A stretch of DNA of 64,000 nt from Bacteroidales bacterium UBA2287 (GTDB lineage: Bacteria > Bacteroidota > Bacteroidia > Bacteroidales > Tenuifilaceae). A program made the position numbers and the translations under genes. This document shows, in pieces, positions 59,916 to 64,000 of the stretch. The notes beneath the pieces were generated by a model. It saw only the letters and a program-made list of their open reading frames with translations. It was not told the origin of the DNA and ran no database searches. Every line of letters begins with the position of its first letter. The first letter of the stretch is position 1. The DNA lies in NCBI GenBank assembly GCA_002345675.1, contig DDWL01000029.1:43311-107310 (forward strand). The letters run 5' to 3'.

Positions 59916-61112
59916 CTATATTTCTAAAAACGCCACAAACACATCCAATTTGCTTATAATCTTTTGAATTTTATGCAAATTCTTAAGGCTAATATTTCCA
60001 GTAACGTAGCTGTAATCGCGTCCCGAGTACTTTTCGTCGATACTCTCGAAATCGAAATGCCCAAAATCGATTAAGTCTTTATACCTCAAGTAAATTTTCA
60101 GACTAACATCGTTAGTGAAGACAGGATTTTGGAAGTACTTCCGTTTTTTGTACTCGTACCGGTAACCGTGCATACGTGCTGTAATGTCGGATAGTACTGC
60201 ACTTCCGGTTGGAAAACCGCCTGCCCCCTTACCAAACATAAGCTGCTTTTCGTAAAATTCGCCACGAATTACAACACCGTTGTACTCGTCCTCAACGTTA
60301 AAAATGTAATCGTCGGGAGTTACCAGTTTGGGTATAGCCAGTAAGTTAAACGAGTTTTCGTTTATCTTGGTTGCCTGTGCAATAAGCTTAATTTTAAAAC
60401 CCTTTTCGCGAGAAAAGCGAATGTCGAAACTATTCAACTTATCGATTCCAGTTACAAAAACTTCGCTGGGTTTTACAATTGTACCAAAGCCGTGAGTGGC
60501 AAGAATAATGAGCTTATTGAGCGAATCCTGTCCGCTAACATCGAGTGTTGGATCGGCTTCGGCAAAGCCCAACTCCTGCGCTTTGCGCAGCGCAGCTTCG
60601 TACGAACTATTTTCATTAAAAATTTTTGAAAGAATGTAGTTCGACGAGCCATTTAAAATTCCAGTTATTGAAAGAAGCAGGTCGTTATCGTAGTACTCTT
60701 CGAGGTTGCGAATAACCGGAATGCTGCCACAAGCAGAAGCATCGTAAAGTAAAGCGCTTCCGGTTTCGTTTTGAATACCAATAAGTTCCTCGAGATGCGA
60801 AGCTAACATCTTTTTATTACCCGAAACAACACTTTTTCCAGCAAGAAGAGCCGATTTAACAATAGTGTATGCTTCATCGGCATCGCTAATTAGTTCAACT
60901 ACAAGGTTAATTTCGCTATCGTCGATTATGGTTTTGTAGTCGGTGCAAAAAAATTCCTTGGCAACAGAGCGTTCCTTTTTGGGATCCTTAATGCAAATGG
61001 TTTTTATTTTCGCTTTAGTAGCGGGGCTTTTCTGTAGAACGTGGAAAAGGCCTTCGCCTACCACGCCAAATCCGAAAAGTCCAATGGTTTGTTTGTTATC
61101 TATAGTTGTCAT
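59916..61112 (-). CDS. hom: Homoserine dehydrogenase
   Basis: A 398-residue enzyme that reduces aspartate semialdehyde to homoserine with NAD(P)H. The Rossmann loop GLFGFGVVGEGL is at residues 11-22, the substrate part SGNKKMLASH and YDASACGSIPVIR follow, and the catalytic Lys/Asp region is LGFAEADPTLDVSGQD. The C-terminal ACT domain of many homologues is absent, and no aspartokinase is fused, so feedback control by threonine is not expected at this protein. Being placed in the SAM-riboswitch unit ties homoserine supply to methionine need. Confidence 0.93.
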   Translation of the reverse strand: MTTIDNKQTIGLFGFGVVGEGLFHVLQKSPATKAKIKTICIKDPKKERSVAKEFFCTDYKTIIDDSEINLVVELISDADEAYTIVKSALLAGKSVVSGNKKMLASHLEELIGIQNETGSALLYDASACGSIPVIRNLEEYYDNDLLLSITGILNGSSNYILSKIFNENSSYEAALRKAQELGFAEADPTLDVSGQDSLNKLIILATHGFGTIVKPSEVFVTGIDKLNSFDIRFSREKGFKIKLIAQATKINENSFNLLAIPKLVTPDDYIFNVEDEYNGVVIRGEFYEKQLMFGKGAGGFPTGSAVLSDITARMHGYRYEYKKRKYFQNPVFTNDVSLKIYLRYKDLIDFGHFDFESIDEKYSGRDYSYVTGNISLKNLHKIQKIISKLDVFVAFLEI

Positions 61113-61128
61113 TTTAGTTTTTTAATTA

Positions 61129-61189
61129 TTTCACGCAGAGTCGCAGAGACGCTAAGATTTAAATTGCGTCTTTGCGTCTTTGCGCGAAA
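61129..61189. repeat. 8-bp-period inverted repeat between hom and metX
   Basis: TTTCACGCAGAGTCGCAGAG ACGC (61129-61152) faces GCGTCTTTGCGTCTTTGCGC GAAA (61166-61189) with 20 of 24 positions matching. The right arm overlaps the 3' end of metX and encodes its last residues. Confidence 0.8.
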
Positions 61190-62196
61190 AGAAATTCGGA
61201 AATTATTTCACTTAACTTTTCACTCTCAATCAGAAATCCATCGTGTCCAAAGTCGGAGTCGATTTCGGCGTATATGGCATTGGGAATGAACTCGGCCAAA
61301 CGTTTCTGTTCAATGGGCGGAAAAAGAATATCCGACGAAATACCAACGCAAAGCGTTTTGGCTTTTATGCTGGCAAATGCCTTTTCGAAACTACCACGAC
61401 CACGGGCAACATTGTGAGTGTCCTGACTTCGGGTTATTGAGTGGTAGCAATGCGCACTAAAGCGGTCGACCAACTTTTTACCCTGATACCTTTGGTAACT
61501 CGACACCCTAAACTCGGATATCTTTTCGTTATCCTTTTCGGGTTGGGTTATATTGTACGCCTCGTACCCACGGTAGCTGAGGAGACCAAGGCCACGAGCA
61601 GCAGCCAATCCAGCCTTTCCACCATTTGGATCGCCAGAGAAGAATGAGGCATCGGCTTCGATGGACATACGCTCGGTTTCGTTAATGGCAACTGCCCATG
61701 GAGTTTGCATATAGGTTGTTGCAACAAGCATCATATTTTCGAATCTTTCGGGATGCTGAATTGCCCACTCCATACTCTGAAATCCACCAATCGAACCACC
61801 GATTACGAGGTAAATCTTTTCAATTCCAAGATATTGGCGCAACACCTCATGGGCGTTAGCCCAATCGCGAACGGTAACCAAAGGAAAATCGTTTAGCCAT
61901 TGCTTTCCAGTTTTTGGCTTGATGCTCAGTGCGCCCGTTGTACCGTAGCAGCTGCCAAGAATGTTGGCACAAATCAAAGTGTACCTGTCGGGGTCGAAAA
62001 GTTTTCCTTTTCCCACCATTCCAGGCCACCAGTCCTCGGCATCGGAATTGGCGGTTAGAGCATGACAAATCCAAATTACTGGCTTCAATTTATCAATAAC
62101 CTCTTCGGAAATATGGTAGCAAATATCAATATCGGTAAGCGTAGTTCCCGATTCCAACTTAAATTCGCCCTTATGGGTGTAGGTTTTTTTTATCAT
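61159..62196 (-). CDS. metX: Homoserine O-acetyltransferase
   Basis: A 345-residue alpha/beta-hydrolase that acetylates homoserine with acetyl-CoA. The nucleophile is S135 in GGSIGG; the late SDILFPPIEQ (Asp) and DFGHDGFLIES (His) complete the triad; the N-terminal HALTANSDAEDWWPG is the oxyanion region. The ATG at 62196 (MIKKTYTHKGEF) is preferred over one 18 bp upstream. The C-terminal residues QRRKDAI are encoded by a palindromic repeat arm, so the protein end has been changed by the repeat. It lies between hom and metY. Confidence 0.93.
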   Translation of the reverse strand: MIKKTYTHKGEFKLESGTTLTDIDICYHISEEVIDKLKPVIWICHALTANSDAEDWWPGMVGKGKLFDPDRYTLICANILGSCYGTTGALSIKPKTGKQWLNDFPLVTVRDWANAHEVLRQYLGIEKIYLVIGGSIGGFQSMEWAIQHPERFENMMLVATTYMQTPWAVAINETERMSIEADASFFSGDPNGGKAGLAAARGLGLLSYRGYEAYNITQPEKDNEKISEFRVSSYQRYQGKKLVDRFSAHCYHSITRSQDTHNVARGRGSFEKAFASIKAKTLCVGISSDILFPPIEQKRLAEFIPNAIYAEIDSDFGHDGFLIESEKLSEIISEFLFAQRRKDAI

Positions 62197-62212
62197 TTTT
62201 ATTTTTTTTACC

Positions 62213-62324
62213 ACAGAGACACTGAGAAACAGAGGAGCACGGAGTTTTAACTAACATAAACCAAATAAAAGTATTCTCTGTGTAACTCTGTCCCCGATAA
62301 CTATCGGGGTTTGTGCCTTTGTGT
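62213..62324. repeat. CACAGAGA-type repeat with a CCCCGATAACTATCGGGG palindrome inserted
   Basis: ACCACAGAGACACTGAGAAA and a CTCTGTGTAACTCTGT stretch are inverted arms of an intergenic repeat. Between the second arm and TTGTGCCTTTGTG sits CCCCGATAACTATCGGGG at 62292-62309, splitting the right arm. Located between metX and metY. Confidence 0.75.
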
Positions 62325-63626
62325 TTAAATTCTTAATGCATTCTCAAAATCCCCAATAATATCATCAATATGCTCAAGTCCTACCGAAACCCTTAAACTA
62401 TTGGGCAAAACCCCCGCAGCCAGTTGTTCCTGCTCGGTTAACTGCTGATGCGTTGTAGCCGCAGGTTGAATTATGAGCGTTTTAGCATCGCCAACATTTG
62501 CCAAATGGCTAACAAGTTTAAGATTGTCGATTAATGCAGTGGCATTCTCCTTTCCACCTTTAACTGTAAACGAAAGAACACCACCAAATCCACGTTTCAA
62601 GTACTTTTTTGCAATTTCGTGGTAAGGACTACTTTTTAACCCTGGATAATTTACCCTCTCCACTTTTGGGTGGTTTTCGAGCCAAATTGCAAGTTTCAAA
62701 GTGTTTTCGCAATGACGATCCAATCGTAAAGATAATGTTTCTAAGCCTTGAATAAGTTGAAACGAATTGAATGGACTAATGGCTGGTCCCCAGTCGCGCA
62801 ATCCTTCAACACGAGCCCTGGTAATAAATGCAATATTACCAAAGGGACTATTTGCACCAAAAGCATCCCAGAAAATTAATCCGTGATAGCCTTCGGATGG
62901 TTCGGAGAACTGTGAAAATTTACCATTTCCCCAGTTAAAGTTACCCCCGTCGACAATTACACCGCCCATCGAAGTTCCGTGACCGCCAATCCACTTTGTG
63001 GCACTTTCAACAACAACATTTGCTCCATGCTCAAGCGGGCGGAAAAGGTAGCCCGCTCCACCAAAGGTATTGTCGACAATTAGAGGAATATCGTACTTTT
63101 TTGCAAGAGCACCAATTGCATCGAAATCGACAACATTGAATTTCGGATTACCAATGGTTTCGAGGTAAATGGCCTTTGTACTGTTGTCGATAAGTTTCTC
63201 GTACTCTGCAATGTCATCGGTTTTTGCAAAACGAACCTCAACGCCAAGGCGTTTAAACGAAACCTTAAACTGGTTGTAAGTTCCACCGTATAGGTGCGAA
63301 GTTGACACGAAGTTGTCGCCCTGTTGAAGAATATTGTTTAACGCAATAAACTGAGCTGCATGTCCCGATGCCACGGCAAGTGCAGCAACGCCACCTTCGA
63401 GTGCAGCAATACGCTTCTCAAAAACATCGGTGGTTGGGTTCATTAAGCGGGTGTAAATATTTCCAAATTCCTTAAGTGCAAATAGGTTAGCGCCGTGTTC
63501 GGCGCTTTTAAATGCGTAAGAAGTGGTTTGGTAAATGGGAACAGCCCGCGACTGTGTTGTTGGATCGATTTTCTGACCAGCATGTTGCTGCAGCGTTTCG
63601 AAGTGAGAATATGGTTGATTGTTCAT
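62325..63626 (-). CDS. metY: O-acetylhomoserine sulfhydrylase (PLP-dependent)
   Basis: A 433-residue Cys/Met-metabolism PLP enzyme that combines O-acetylhomoserine with sulfide (or methanethiol) to give homocysteine (or methionine). The PLP lysine is K211 in ESATKWIGGHG; other family marks are YTRLMNPTTDVFEKR, GGTYNQF and FRPLEHGANVVVESA. First gene of the unit, directly behind the SAM riboswitch leader. It uses direct sulfhydrylation, since no MetB/MetC genes occur here. Confidence 0.95.
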   Translation of the reverse strand: MNNQPYSHFETLQQHAGQKIDPTTQSRAVPIYQTTSYAFKSAEHGANLFALKEFGNIYTRLMNPTTDVFEKRIAALEGGVAALAVASGHAAQFIALNNILQQGDNFVSTSHLYGGTYNQFKVSFKRLGVEVRFAKTDDIAEYEKLIDNSTKAIYLETIGNPKFNVVDFDAIGALAKKYDIPLIVDNTFGGAGYLFRPLEHGANVVVESATKWIGGHGTSMGGVIVDGGNFNWGNGKFSQFSEPSEGYHGLIFWDAFGANSPFGNIAFITRARVEGLRDWGPAISPFNSFQLIQGLETLSLRLDRHCENTLKLAIWLENHPKVERVNYPGLKSSPYHEIAKKYLKRGFGGVLSFTVKGGKENATALIDNLKLVSHLANVGDAKTLIIQPAATTHQQLTEQEQLAAGVLPNSLRVSVGLEHIDDIIGDFENALRI

Positions 63627-63727
63627 ATTTATCTACTTAATGTAAAATGTAAAATATTGAATGTAAAATGTAAAAGGATTGCCCCATGCCATCCCTAGGA
63701 CAGCAATTTTAAAACCCGACTGGGTGA

Positions 63728-63786
63728 GGCCTATTGGTTAACAGCTGCGCATGCCGCGCATACACCAAGCAAACCCGTTGTGGCCT
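63728..63786 (-). promoter_or_regulatory. Long hairpin in the met leader between riboswitch and metY
   Basis: AGGCC, TTGGT and TGCGC pair in register with GCGCA, ACCAA and GGCCT. It lies between the riboswitch aptamer (63890-63997) and the metY ATG and could be part of the expression platform. No long U-run follows, so it may be an RNA-stability or translational element. Confidence 0.45.
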
Positions 63787-63889
63787 AAGAAGAGAAATTG
63801 AAAATGACGAGAGGTTAATGAACTGAAGAGCTCATTGAAAAAAAGCGCTAATTGCAAATATAAAAACCTTTGAGTTTTCATTGTTTTTG

Positions 63890-63997
63890 GTATTTGTTAT
63901 AATTCCCTTTCGGGCAGGTATTAGCACCTTTTCCGTATATGTCGGAGGGTTGCTAGAGCTTCACTGAGCCTGTTCTCTCTGCTCTTCTTTATAATCA
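63890..63997 (-). promoter_or_regulatory. SAM-I (S-box) riboswitch controlling metY and following genes
   Basis: Read on the minus strand the leader contains AAGAAGAGCAGAGAGAACAG, CAGTGAAGCTCTAGCAACCC, AAAGGTGCTAATACCTGCCC and GAAAGGGAATTATAAC. These match the S-box core (GAAR, the GCAACC junction, AGGTGCYAA and closing stem) and start directly at the window edge, so the promoter is just outside. It would reduce expression of the methionine genes when S-adenosylmethionine is abundant. Confidence 0.85.
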
Positions 63998-64000
63998 AAC

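Overview
The window is a stretch of chromosome from a member of the Bacteroidota, probably an anaerobic or microaerobic relative of the Bacteroidales. Evidence: type IX secretion C-terminal domains (both type A and type B), promoters of the TTTG / TAnnTTTG kind, a mostly A+T-rich sequence with few Shine-Dalgarno sites, a SpoIIE-phosphatase with a 7TM sensor, a TGS/uridine-kinase fusion, and the purA-fur-rel order. I saw no rRNA, tRNA or CRISPR array.

Layout. 1-6.1 kb (minus): purA (cut by the window edge), a Fur-family regulator, the bifunctional (p)ppGpp enzyme and a type-B T9SS cargo protein. 6.2-9 kb: a twin palindromic repeat and a pair of M16 peptidases, one active and one lacking the zinc motif. 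9.4-14.3 kb (plus): a GH3/beta-lactamase-fold fusion, then an ECF sigma factor overlapping a membrane-anchored beta-barrel protein. 14.5-22.8 kb: small membrane protein, MFS transporter, SPOR lipoprotein, acyl-CoA synthetase, M20 amidohydrolase, a 2[4Fe-4S] ferredoxin, glycosyltransferase and an OmpH/Skp-like chaperone. 23-33 kb: aldose epimerase, a RhuM-Fic/Doc fusion, a SpoIIE phosphatase, a tungsten-type aldehyde:ferredoxin oxidoreductase, an S9 peptidase and a HigBA toxin-antitoxin pair.

33.4-42.8 kb (minus) is a seven-gene operon related to hydrogenase-4 / complex I. The large subunit lacks the NiFe cysteine motifs and the NuoB-like subunit has lost most N2-cluster cysteines, so it looks like an energy-converting hydrogenase-related (Ehr-type) complex rather than a hydrogenase. 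43-46.2 kb: katG and a flavodoxin. 46.5-47.25 kb holds no gene but carries a strong promoter, many hairpins and terminators: a candidate large structured non-coding RNA of about 0.6-0.7 kb, in my view the best candidate for something undescribed. 47.3-53.9 kb: an ATPase remnant, a nucleoside kinase, a four-helix-bundle gene bounded by inverted 8-bp-period repeats, a short T9SS protein plus a FISUMP-domain protein, and recG. 54-54.8 kb is an MNT/HEPN toxin-antitoxin pair.

54.8-64 kb (minus) is a methionine unit: SAM riboswitch, then metY, metX, hom, metH, metF. Together these convert aspartate semialdehyde to homoserine, acetylate and sulfhydrylate it, and supply the methyl group through 5-methyl-THF. 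Every junction inside this unit carries a different palindromic or short-period repeat, and the metF 5' end is partly duplicated.

Short-period (7, 8, 9 bp) and palindromic repeats are unusually common between genes throughout the window.
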